A stretch of DNA of 64,000 nt from Alopecurus myosuroides (Eukaryota > Streptophyta > Magnoliopsida > Poales > Poaceae). The position numbers and the translations under genes were made by a program. The stretch's first letter is position 1, and each line of letters starts with the position of its first letter. The stretch lies in assembly GCA_028641055.1 (NCBI GenBank), contig CM054062.1, forward strand, positions 172,253,449 to 172,317,448, read 5' to 3'. Shown here piece by piece: positions 11,340 through 21,048 of the stretch. Below the pieces are notes generated by a model. It was not told the origin of the DNA and made no database searches. It saw nothing but the letters and a program-made list of their open reading frames with translations.

Positions 11340-13335
11340 TTTTTTTTGAAGCAAGAGGAAAAAGTTTTGCCTTTTATATTGATATAGGGGAAGCAAACAT
11401 GGGTAGTCCTAAGCCATCAAGAAAAAACAAAAAACCTCCCAAACCACGGAGGTGTTATACAACAATATCTGCTAAATGTTTAGCGCCTTCAAGGATCCCG
11501 TTCTTGCTCTCGTCCTTTATCTTTTGAAAGAGCACCATTGGTGTTGACACCATATTGTTGAAGACCCGAGCATTTCTTTCTTTCCAAAATTCTCAGGTAA
11601 CCACGGTAATAGCCGTCTTAAGGCCTTTTGGACATGCAATTGACGAGTGTGCGGTGGACTTCCAATATTGAAGAATAGATGTCTGTCCCGAGCCCATGTC
11701 CTGGCAGAGGGAAGGGTAAGAGAGCCAAGAGGCCGCCGCCTGCCAGATACGCCTGGAGTAGCGGCATTCAAAGAGAATGTGCCTTCCCGTCTCAACATGA
11801 ATATTGCAGAGATGACATAAGGGATTGTGGGGCCAACCTCTGACAGCAAGACGATCAGAGGTCCACAACCTATTCTGAACGGCCACCCAGGCGAAGAAAC
11901 GACATTGGGGGGGGGGGGGCAAACCTTCCAGACAACACCGAAGGAGCAAGCGGTGGATCCCATGAACTGAGCTTTGTAGGCCGAACCAGCCGAGTAGCAA
12001 CCATTGGGAGAGAGCGTCCACACAATAGAGTCCTCAATGGTTGGGGTCCAGGGTGACGTCTTGTATCAGTTCCCAAAGGGTGACAAATTGGGAAATATGC
12101 TCAGCCGAGAAGTTGTTCACTGAAAATGTCCACAATCCAGGACAGGTTTGCAAGAGCCTTATGCACACTTGTACTTTTCTTTTTGGATGCGGCGAAGAGC
12201 AGGGGGTGATAGCCTTTGACGAGGTCCCGTTAAGCCAAGAGCATGACCAAAAGGTAGCTTTCAAGCCATTACTAATGGTGACCTTAGTGGCGGCGTTGAA
12301 GTGTTCTCTGTCAGCCTTATCATTGGGTATTTCGAGACCAACCCAAGGTTTTTCCGGAGCCACCCATTCGTACCAAAGCCATCGTAGCCACAGGGCACGG
12401 GAAAACTTCTCAAGATAGAGGATGCCAAGGCCCCCAAGCTTTTTTGGTCGACAAACCTTTTCCGATTTAACTTTGCATTGTCCTCCACTCACAGTGTCGC
12501 TGCCATCCCAAAGCATGGATCTTCTTAATTTGTCGAAAGCTTTCAGAGTTGTTTCATCCGTCTTGATGGCCATAAGTAGGAAAACAGGCATGGAAGTGAG
12601 GACCGACTTAACCAGGACGTCGTACCCTGGGCGGTTGAGAATTTGCCTTCCAAGAGTCCAGAGCTTTAGCGGGTTTGTCGACGTACGGTTGCAGGTCCAC
12701 CCTCCGCAATCTTCCAAGGGAAAGGGAGAGCCAAAATACTTGATAGGGAACTGTGTCAAAACGGTCGGGAAGTCTTGCATGGTGGCGGCCATATCAATGT
12801 CCATACAGCGGATAGGCGCAATCGAGCTCTTCGCCACATTAGTCACCAGCCCCATGACCTCACCAAAGTTGTTCAGCAGAGCCGCCAGGTTGGAGATGTC
12901 CTCGGCAAGCGGTCGGAGAAAGATCACTGCATAATCAACATAAAGAGAGACGCGGGACTTCATGAAGTTGTCATACAATGGCTGAATAAGACCGGAATCC
13001 ATTGCGAGTTGGAGGATCTGCGACAGTTGATCAATGACGATGTGGAAGAGCAGAGGAGAAAGCGGATCGCCATGTCTTAGGCCCTCCCGTGGGGGACCAC
13101 CTTGCCTGGGATGCCATTGAGAAACACCTTGGAGGAGGAAGTCGAGAAAATAAGCGCAGACCAAGCGCGCCAACACGGCGGGAAACCCCGCCTCTCCAGA
13201 ATATCCAGGATATACTCCCAACGGACAGAGTCGAAAGCTTTGGTGATGTCGAGCTTGATGAGCACAGCTGGAGTGTGGTTACGGTGCAGCCGTCGGGCGA
13301 CGTTGCGGACATACATAAAGTTGTCATGGATCTGG
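11340..13335 (-). mobile_element. 5'-truncated LINE (copy 1)
   Basis: A non-LTR retrotransposon on the minus strand. Its 3' end is a short A-tail (T8 on the plus strand, 11340-11347) preceded by a CCCTATATCAATATAAAAGG tail sequence. Going right it covers the 3' part of ORF2, from a zf-RVT domain back into the reverse transcriptase core at QIHDNF, where homology ends abruptly. The usual 5' truncation of LINEs explains the absence of ORF1 and endonuclease. It abuts plus-strand retroposon R2. Confidence 0.88.
11517..13335 (-). pseudogene. LINE ORF2: reverse transcriptase and zf-RVT (copy 1)
   Basis: Covers the C-terminal two thirds of a LINE ORF2. RT landmarks are LIKLDITKAFDSVRWEYIL, the segment reading RHGDPLSPLLFHIV, and SLYVDYAVIFL. 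The last should carry an ADD-type catalytic pair but reads YVDY (12931-12942), so the second Asp is lost. FWSCSWLNG and then a zf-RVT region (CRFFAWVAVQNRLWTSDRL, CHLCN, HILFEC) follow. Frames change near 13080, near 12725 and at a G13 run (11907-11919) that also inserts several Pro codons. It is dead in both copies. Confidence 0.87.
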
Positions 13336-13337
13336 GT

Positions 13338-14473
13338 GGTCGCCTATCCTCCATGGTGTGTAGTGCATGAAGTCGCGGTCTTCGCTCGTGGATCATGCCC
13401 ACTGGCTAATCTGGTCATGCCAATCTCAACGATGGTGGCTCATGCATCGCCTATTCCGGCCGCCTACGACCGTCTCATGTTGCTCTAGCCAAGATGGGGC
13501 CGCCTACTCTATGGCGAGCGGGCACAAGCTGGGTTACCGAGGGTCTCCGGTCGGTCAAGTTTCTGGATTTCTTAATCATGTTGGTCTTCATGGAAAAGCG
13601 CATTGGCGTTCCTGGATCTTTGGATCAAAAGAGTCTGGTACTTGAAGCTCTGCCTTTTCGTCGATACCATCGGACACGTCGTTGATACGATTACCATGGT
13701 GTTGGCATGGGTGAGGAATAACAAGATGGTGGCAACTAGAGGACTTGAAGATTACAATGGTGCTGACATGGGTGAGGAATAGCAAGATGGTAGCAACTAG
13801 CGGACTTGAAGATTCGGTAGCTCATGTAGAGTTCGAGAAGAATTTGTATTGACTCAGCTAGGGTTTGGGTTATGGAGACGATGCTTCACAGGTTGCTCTG
13901 CAAGAACGGTCGTCAGATTCATATGCGGGACGACTATGAGTTTGGTGCATGGTGATTTGCAGCAGCGTCCTCGGCATGTGGGGGCGGTAGCAGTACGTAT
14001 CTTCATTTTTGGTGGTACTCTTTGAGTACCGAATCTTGACGTTCAGGGTGAAAACCTTAGCTTCGACTTTCATTTGTTGTATCTAGCAATGGCGGAGGTT
14101 TGCCGCTTCCTTGTTGAAGGCATTATTTGGAGAAATCATACTCTCTCCAGGGTGAAAACCCATGACCTATTTGGATTAGCCGATGATTGCGCTTGTCTAG
14201 TGTTCCCTTTCTGGAGGCGTAGCTTTTGGAGAACTTATTATGGAGTGTGGGTATTGTCTTTGATGATGGTTTGGCAACTGCTGCTACTATTCGTCCATCA
14301 TTGTGACGGGATCTTTTTTCTTTCTTGTTCTATTTGTATCTTTTGTTATGTGTATCGTGTCTAGTCATGCTTGAATTATGTTAGTTGCTCGCAATAGTTA
14401 GAAAGAAAAGAGAAATCCCAAGGCTATATATAATTGTTATTTTTCAAGTTAATATATCCCTTTATCAAAAAAA
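13338..14473 (+). mobile_element. Poly(A) retroposon R2
   Basis: Begins where LINE homology ends and finishes in A7 (14467-14473). It shares diverged modules with R1: GGGTGAAAACC (14045-14055 and 14151-14161) and CCCTTTCTGGAGGCGTAG (about 14206-14223). Its 3' tail with TTTGTATCTTTTGTTATGTG resembles grass LINE-type tails. It has no domain-bearing frame and contains a 61-bp tandem duplication. No target duplication was identified with certainty. Confidence 0.55.
13690..13811 (+). repeat. 61-bp tandem repeat, two units
   Basis: Units 13690-13750 and 13751-13811 are adjacent and differ at about six positions. Each contains CATGGGTGAGGAATA and GGACTTGAAG. Confidence 0.9.
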
Positions 14474-16030
14474 TAAGTCGCCGCAACATATGAACATAGC
14501 ACCATTCCGCCTGCAGTCGGGGCACATGGCGATGCAATATCTGCAAACACGGTTTGGGCCTTTCTTGACAGTTCTTGTTAATAAATGAATATTGCACAAG
14601 GGCATCTCCCGGTGGGCTTGTATAAGACTTCTATAGCGCTCGACACTTGAAGTCTTTTTGAACTGGCCGCATTTACGGATACATTTTTTCTTCTATTAGA
14701 ATCCAAAATTTATGTACTAAAAACATGTTTTTGAGATTTTAGAAAACCGAGAAAAATATTGATATTTTTCAAGATAATTGTTCTTAGGGTCTAAAAATGT
14801 TCATATGAGAAAGAAAATGTCCGTTCAATTCGAAATAGTTGCTTGTGAGTTTATAGAAAATTCATATGAGAGAATATGTCCACCTTCTACATAATAATTA
14901 TTCACGAGGTTAAAAAATGTTCAGTATTAGGCAAAAAAAAATATTTATATGATTTTTGGAAAAGGAAATAGGAAATTACAAAAGAAGTGGAGGCTCGATC
15001 CGGTGGAAAGACATCTCCAGTATGGTCCATGAATATCACATCATTTCTCGCTGAGCGCTACTATGCGTACGATGGAATATATGGAAAGAGCGAAATAGAT
15101 TGTTGGAAGGTCAGATTCCAGAGTGATGTCCTATTACATCACTGCATTGTAAAAAAATAGTACTAGTTCAATCCCTACTTGACCGGATCATTAGCTATTT
15201 TACTTAATCATGTGTATATTATTTTCCTTGATGTACTAATTTTTGTACTGGTCCTTGGTTTATAAGTAGAACGTAGGGAATTCCCTATGGTAAAGCGGCA
15301 AAAAAATCAAAAAGAAAAGGAAAACAAAAAAGAAGAGAAAAGGTGAAAAAAAAAACAGAAAAAGCAGACCTATCTAGGTGAGCCCACCAGGTTATATGTT
15401 ATAGGCGTCAAATAGGAATCACCCCTCCTAATATGGACCGGCCCATGTGCTGGGAGTGGTGGGCTGCAGTTTGATATTTGTTTGCAGGAAATGGACAAAT
15501 CAGCCTTGCACCGAGTTTTCATCGAGTTATTGTGTGCTATGCTGTTGGCCTCTCTATATATTAAAAAAAAACTACACTATTAGCTTTGCTTGTAAAAGCA
15601 AAGCTAACAGACTAACAGTACGGAGGAGTAGGATGAGGCGACATTGGAAAACCATGGCATGGCCAGAAATGAAACCAAGATTCTCGGCGCCATAGTCACT
15701 CGTAGGTTGTGGGGTTTCCTTTTGTACTGATTAATTAGCCGCAGAAATAGCTATAGCTTCATGCAGAGCAGGAGGAGCAGTAGTCCATGTCATCGTCCCT
15801 ACGTTACGAAGACGCCAATGCGACGGCACGGCTATCAGCTGCTCCAGTCCATGAAAGATGAAACAGTACGCATGCAATTCACGTACGGCAGGCTCTCGGC
15901 CAAATTAAGCCCCTGGCCTCGTGAGCATGTCCCATGCACGCCAGGGCGCGCGCGCGCAGCGCAGAGAATGCATGCTGCCATGCCTAGTGCTATATCTCAC
16001 AGATACATGTCATTATTGTTCAGATACATG
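14474..16030. other. AT-rich intergenic DNA
   Basis: No gene seen. It holds A-rich runs (about 15300-15360), a perfect hairpin (15580-15607) and a GC dinucleotide run (15948-15957). Copy 2 equivalent: 48510-50066. Confidence 0.6.
15580..15607. repeat. Perfect 12-bp hairpin
   Basis: TTAGCTTTGCTT and its exact complement AAGCAAAGCTAA are separated by GTAA. Copy 2 is at 49616-49643. No flanking gene suggests a terminator role. Confidence 0.85.
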
Positions 16031-16506
16031 TGCTGAAATTCGAATGGGCTAGCAGGCCCATTAGGCAATTTCCATTTAATCCCTAAGTCCCATGCTGCCA
16101 TAGCAAATGGTGGGAGTTTAGTCCCACATTGCTAGTTGGGAGAGTTTTGCACCAGTTTATAAGGTGAGCTCTCTCCCCACTAGTGTGAGTTGGTATGAAG
16201 AGAGAGGAGTAGTGGAGGTGTTCCACACGCGCGCTCCTCCTCCTCCGCCGCCCGCCTCGCCACGCCTCGCCTCGCCTCGCCTCGCCACGCCACGACGCGA
16301 CGCGGGTTGCGGGAATGAGCCGATTAGGGTATATCACGTTTATCCCTGTCATTATTATTTCCATGTGTGCAACACTAGTAGCTTGCGTAGATTTATCTAC
16401 TATAAATCTAGTATGCACGAACATGGTTAAATATCAGTATGTTTACGTCATGTTCATGATTTATACTTGGATTAATTTAATCTGTAAATTGCCTAAATTC
16501 CTAACA
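16031..16506 (+). repeat. 5' LTR of copia C
   Basis: 476 bp from TGCTGAAATT to CCTAACA. TTTATAAGG (16156-16164) is a likely TATA region. A CGCCT/CGCCA pentamer array occupies 16255-16305. The following bases, ATCCAAAAA, replace a normal tRNA primer site. Copy 2: 50067-50547. Confidence 0.8.
16255..16305 (+). repeat. CGCCT/CGCCA pentanucleotide array
   Basis: Tandem 5-bp units inside the LTR of copia C. The order of CGCCT and CGCCA units differs from copy 2 (50289-50336), where CGCCA units are more numerous. Confidence 0.85.
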
Positions 16507-16521
16507 ATCCAAAAACCTAAT

Positions 16522-16960
16522 ATGTGTAGGCAATTTTCGATTCATGGTTTTGCTACTGCACTGAAACCGGACCCGTTTACGGGGACGTACTTTAAGCGTT
16601 GGCAGACCAAAACATTCTTATGGCTCACGGCTATGAACGTGTTCTGGGTCGTCGGTGTCACTCCCACGGAAACGATTACTCCTGATCAGGAGAAGGCGTT
16701 TAGGGATGCCACCGTCGTCTTTGTTGGATGCGTTCTAAGCGTGATCGGAGAGAAGTTTGTTGACGCATATTTACATGTGCGGGTTGCCAAGGACTTGTGG
16801 GAGGCGCTCGAATCCAAATTCGGCGCAACCGATGCTGGCAGCGAGATGTACAGTATAGAGCAGTTCCATGACTACAGAATGGTCGAAAACCGTTCTGTTT
16901 TGGAGCAGGCTCATGAGATACAGTGCATCGCTAAGGAGCTTGAAATTCTCAATTTGTCCT
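16522..16960 (+). CDS. copia C gag, N-terminal part
   Basis: Open from ATG 16522 (just inside the LTR) through the UBN2-type gag core: DPFTGTYFKRWQTKTFLWL, DLWEALESKFGATDAGSEM, YSIEQFHDYRM and HEIQCIAKELEIL. At that point homology to gag stops and the frame runs on through antisense gypsy DNA to 17061. The start was chosen because it is the first ATG after the LTR, although the frame is open back into the LTR (16315). It is truncated, so the rest of gag and all of pol are missing. It aligns by eye with copia A gag and lacks A's stop after RSV. Confidence 0.85.
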
Positions 16961-19694
16961 TGTACACAATGTTGATGCTGCTGCCGTTGTCGATCAGCAC
17001 CTTGCTGAACCTCACATTCTTCACGGGACCCAGGAAGGTAGGATCCAGCACCAAGGCATAGCTACCCGGATTGGGCATCACCTTGGGATGATCTACTCGG
17101 GACCACCTGATCTCCTTGTCGCACCAGTACATGTAGTGAGGAACAGCAGGAATCACTGCATTGACCTCCATGGCCCGCCTGTGCTGCGACTGCTTGTCGT
17201 CAGGCTCAGAAGTGAAGATCATGTAGCTCTCGTGGTGCTCTTGGTACTGATTGGAGCCATTGCCCCCATTGCTGCCATTGTTGTTGTTGCCCTGGTAGTT
17301 GTTGTTGTTGCCTCTGTTGTTGTTGTTGTTGCGGTTGTAGTTGTTGTTGTTGTTGTTGCGGTATCTCTCATTGTTGAAGTACTGGTTGGCTCCTAAAGCC
17401 ACCTGGTTCACGTTTTCTTTTCTCGGGTACACTGGCGGCCGAGCTGCGGGTGCGCGAGCAGGCTGCACATTGTCATTGGCATTGACGGCTGGCAGGGGAG
17501 GAGGAGGAGGCAAGCCATCACTCTTGATTGCCTCCCACCACTCGCACTGCCGAGTAGTGTGGTTAGCAGGCCTCGACGGATGGTGGGTGTGAAAGCTGCA
17601 TGGGCCATCCTTCATGTCATCGAAGACAAACTTCTTCGGCTGCTCGGAGTTCCCGCTACCCGACTGAGAGGCGCGAAATGGCTTCTTGTTGCCTTGGCCC
17701 TGGTTCTGGTTCTGCCCGTAGGCTCCAGCAGGTTTCTGCCTTTGGCCACCACCGCCTCCAACATTCACTGCATTCACCTCTTCAGGATCATACCGAGTAT
17801 CTACTCGGCGTTTGTTGCGGAACTCGTTGCGCTTGCTGCTGTTGAAGTTTCTTCTCGGCTCAGAGGAGTCCATCAGTGGCTGAGTGGGATCTCCGAGTGC
17901 GTACTGATCCGCAATCTTGATGGTCTCGGCCAGGGTGTTCGGCATCTCTCTCTGCAATCTCTGCCAAAGCATGCTGCCATGTCGGCAACCCTGCGCAAAC
18001 CAAGTGATGGCTTGTGCTTCATTCACGCCCTCACAAGTGTTCCTCAAGGTGCTCCACCGAGTAAGATACTCGCGGTCCGTCTCGTCTTCTCGCTGCCTGC
18101 AGGCTGACAGCTGCTGGGGCCTATTCGGCCTCTTGTATGTGCTTGTGAAGTTGCTGATGAATGCGTCCGAGAAGTCCAGCCAGCAGTTAATGCTGTTCTT
18201 GGGCAGGTTGTTGAGCCATGTACGGGCTGGACCCTCTAGCATCTGTGGAACATAGCGCACAGCCCATCTTCTGTTACCATTCGCGATGTGGACCGCGGTA
18301 ACATAATCATTGAGCCAATCTTCAGGCTTGGTGCTGCCATTGTAACTCTTGGTGCCCCTTGCAAGCTGGAAGCCCTTCACGGAAGGCTCGTTCATGATGC
18401 GCGGGCCAAAGCACTCGGGGCCAGGAGGACCCGTGCTCTCAAGCCGCGCCGACAAGCTGATACGGTCCAGCTGGTGCCTTGCATCTCCAGGCGCCAACAC
18501 GCGCTCCCCAACACGGTCATGAACATCATAACCAGCCATCTCCATGGCCGAGTAGCCATCATCATACCTATCCACCTGCATAGCTGCGGGCTGCTCTGTC
18601 GGGTTGGCGACTGGTGCCACTGGGCGCGGCTGCTGCCTTTGCCGAGTAGGCTGAGCTGCGGGTTGCCGAGAAGTACCCGGACGCGCGGCTTCTCGGACAC
18701 GGCTTTGAGCTTGATGGGCTTGAGAGCCCGCTCTTGCAGCATTGTGTTCCTGCCCGGGCTGCTGCGGCACAGCAACCTGTTTCGCGGCAGCAGCCGGGTC
18801 ATACACCTGCATCTGCCTGTCTCTGCCCGAGCGGCCGCTGCGGCTCTTCTCGCGGCTAGGATGCGGAGATGAGGCCTGATCGTTAGATCTAGCCGCGTGC
18901 GAATGCACCATCTGCGAAGCCCCAGCCCCCGGATTGGCCTTCCGGAACTCCTCGTTCTGCCTAGCAGCCTCCAACACTAACTCATTGAGCCTCTCTTGCT
19001 GCCTGACACGCGCATCACCGTCTAGGCGAGGCAACTCGGCAGCTACAGCCTCTGCAGCTCTAAGGGTTTTGGCGGGTGTGCTGTATCTGGGCCTGGTGGA
19101 AGTGTTTGCGGTGGCGGACTGAGCAGGAGCCTCTACAACTATTGCCATCTCGGCACCAAGGTTACGCCGAGTAGCACCTACTCTGCTAGGCCTCCTAACA
19201 ACCGGCGTGAAGCCGTGAGCCTTGTTGTACTCGAGCTGATCTAGACTCAGCTCTAACCTCACCTTGTCCAACTCCGCCTGCTCGGCAAGCAGCTCCAAGC
19301 GTTGCCGCTCGAGCTGCTCCCTCATGGCCAGGAGCTCGATGTCGGTGGGGGTTGGCATGCCAGGCCGCGTAGCCGACGCGGGAATGGCCGCAGATGTGGA
19401 AGGCGGCATGTTGCTCTCCTTCTCGTAGGGCCGGTGTACCCTGCCACCAGCCGGTACGTCCACCTCCTCGACGACGGCCGCAGCGCCAGTAGCGGCTGCG
19501 ACAGCGTTTGCCGCCAAGCCCGTCACCAGCACCTCAGCGCAGTTCGCAGAGCGAGACGCGGGCCTTCCGCGAGCAGCGATCACCGCGGGAGGATCCTCCG
19601 CGTCATGCACCAGCTCGGGGTAGGCGCTGTTGGCGACGGTGGCGACGTAGACGAGGTGAGAGCCGAAGGAGATCACCGAGCCGCCCTCCGGCAT
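16961..19694 (-). CDS. gypsy D gag and start of protease (copy 1)
   Basis: About 910 codons open from ATG 19694 to the junction with copia C. The frame is also open upstream through the primer site into the LTR (to 19982), so I chose the first ATG after the primer site; initiation is uncertain. Seen in order: a leucine/glutamate-rich coiled coil (LLAMREQLERQRLELLAEQ, about 19326-19270); a Pro/Gln/Arg-rich linker; a gag core (EDWLNDYVTAVH, MLEGPARTWLNNLP, DREYLTRWSTLRN, about 18330-17880); a zinc-knuckle-like CSFHTHHPSRPANHTTRQC; an Asn-rich tract (about 17385-17270); and LIDNGSS, the protease active site, at the truncated end. The product would package element RNA. There is no stop before truncation. 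Confidence 0.85.
17270..17390 (-). repeat. (GTT/AAC)n low-complexity coding tract
   Basis: Plus-strand GTT repeats encode runs of Asn with scattered Tyr, Arg and Gly in the gag of element D. Copy 2: about 51311-51431. Confidence 0.9.
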
Positions 19695-19829
19695 GGCCTT
19701 GCCGCCGAAGTCGCCGGCGTTGTCGGTGACGAAGTCGAAGGAGCCGAATCTGTGGACAAGGCCACAAACCACGCGCTCCGCTGATGAAGATCCCGTCCGA
19801 ACAGAGACTCCAACCAGCGCCACTGCTTG

Positions 19830-19848
19830 CCCCACGGTGGGCGCCAAC
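19830..19848 (-). other. Primer-binding site of gypsy D
   Basis: Immediately inside the LTR the minus strand reads (G)TTGGCGCCCACCGTGGGG, a TGGCGCC-type tRNA 3'-end complement common in plant gypsy elements. The tRNA was not assigned. Copy 2: 53871-53889. Confidence 0.75.
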
Positions 19849-20776
19849 TGTCGTGGTGGTGTCACGGCAGATGCCATAGGATGGCTAAAGATGTGGGAAC
19901 GATGGACGCTGGAGGTATTCGGGGAGGGATCACGCGACGAGTAGCCGCGTGAGGTAAGAACAACACACTGCAAACAACACAATCTACCCAGGTTCAGGGC
20001 CCTCGTGAGGAGGTAAAACCCCTACTCCTGCCTCTCTATATGTATTATGATGTTTCTCCGAGTAGCCACAGTACAAATGGTATCTCTACCGGGTAGCCTC
20101 TCACTCCTCTCCGAGTAGAGCTAGGTCAAGAACTTAGGGTTTCTAAGGTTCCCAAATGGGCGGGGAGCAAGATCTGAGAGCGTGTAGAGCGTCTATCGAA
20201 TGCCTCACGCAGGAGGCGGCGGGGCACCTTATATACCTGGTGCCCAGCCGGATACGTCCAAACATGGACAAATGTCGACATAGTGTGCACACCGTCCTTC
20301 TTCCGGGTTCCCGCTGACAGCTTTGGTTCCTAACCTTGGCTTCATCCGGAAAGTCGTTGGGCAAAACTAGGGGACAGACTGGTATCACTGTACCTAGGCA
20401 CAGAGTAGGCCCCCCTTATCCTGCCACAGCCTGCTTCCATGCTGTCACTGTCAGGCAGGCCGGCCCCAGATGAACAGTAGTTCGAATGCTGCCAAGTACG
20501 GACCCAGGATACGCGGGATCCTGTGTCAGAACGGCTCCTTTGACTTTCTGACCCGAGTAGGTTCCCGCCAATTGTTCCCGCCAATTGTACTCGGGTCAAC
20601 CTTCTACTCGAAAGGATAGAACTTGCTTGATTTCTCCTTCTGGTCATCTTGAGGTGAGACCGAGTAGCAGTCGACCGGGTAGCGAGTACCAGGTAGTCGG
20701 CTACTCGACCAAACCTCTCTTCTGTAAGCTGCCTTTACCACTTGTCTTTACCCTACTCGGGGGTAACCCCCCGACA
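19849..20776 (-). repeat. 5' LTR of gypsy D
   Basis: 928 bp with short inverted ends TGTCGG and CACGACA. The minus strand carries TATATAAG (20229-20236). CGAGTAG-type motifs recur through it (for example near 20059, 20130, 20552, 20662). Copy 2: 53890-54817. Confidence 0.88.
20229..20236 (-). promoter_or_regulatory. TATA box of gypsy D LTR
   Basis: TATATAAG on the minus strand, about 540 bp into the LTR and upstream of the gag frame. Copy 2: 54270-54277. Confidence 0.55.
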
Positions 20777-20856
20777 AGTTCTGAGGGAAACTTGCTACTG
20801 TGCTCTTCATGCCTTCCTCTTGGGGTCTCCCAACGAACATGTGTCCACACGCATCA
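20777..20856 (+). repeat. Remnant of 5' LTR of element E
   Basis: The last 80 bp of the LTR, from GTTCTGAGGGAAAC to ACACGCATCA, matches the 3' LTR end at 27592-27671 with about one mismatch in the shared part. The rest was displaced by gypsy D. Copy 2: 54818-54897. Confidence 0.88.
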
Positions 20857-20866
20857 AGCATTTTTC

Positions 20867-20884
20867 TGGCGCCGTTGCCGGGGA
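20867..20884 (+). other. tRNA-Asp-type primer-binding site of element E
   Basis: TGGCGCCGTTGCCGGGGA is the complement of the 3' end of plant tRNA-Asp, including CCA. It lies 10 bp inside the LTR end. Copy 2: 54908-54925. Confidence 0.85.
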
Positions 20885-21048
20885 GAAAGATAATATCTGC
20901 AAGGGGAGTATCTCACTTCCAATCTCTTTACTTTGTTTTAGTTTTGCTTAGTTTATTTTATTTTATCTTGTTTGCTTCTCTATATCGAAAACACAAAAAA
21001 TTAGTTCTCATTACAATAGTTTTTTTACTTTGCTTTTTCTTGTCCATC

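Larger units (their letters stand above)
16031..16960 (+). mobile_element. Ty1/copia element C, 5' end only
   Basis: 5' LTR 16031-16506 followed by the start of gag, cut at about 16955-16966 where gypsy element D begins in the opposite orientation. It is related to copia A: both share LTR stretches (TTATAAGGTGAG, GCGGGTTGCGGGAA), the ATCCAAAAA after the LTR, and gag. No 3' LTR of C is present in the window. Confidence 0.85.
16961..20776 (-). mobile_element. Ty3/gypsy element D, 5' LTR plus gag-protease
   Basis: Minus-strand fragment: LTR 19849-20776, primer-binding site 19830-19848, a long gag frame, and the first residues of the protease at the left edge. Pol and the 3' LTR are missing. Its LTR outer end (TGTCGG, ending at 20776) sits inside the 5' LTR of element E, so D inserted into E and later lost its other end in a junction with copia C. 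The gag layout and primer site suggest a Tat-type gypsy lineage (inference). Confidence 0.85.

Noticed and set aside
12041..13488. Plus-strand frames of 100-220 codons over the LINE
   Set aside because: Antisense to the recognised RT and zf-RVT segments.
13690..13811. CRISPR-like short repeats
   Set aside because: Only two adjacent 61-bp units with no spacers; an ordinary tandem duplication in a plant retroposon.
17088..19784. Plus-strand frames over gypsy D (Val-rich and Arg-rich proteins)
   Set aside because: They are antisense shadows of the minus-strand gag. The Val-rich one is the reverse of the Asn codon run.
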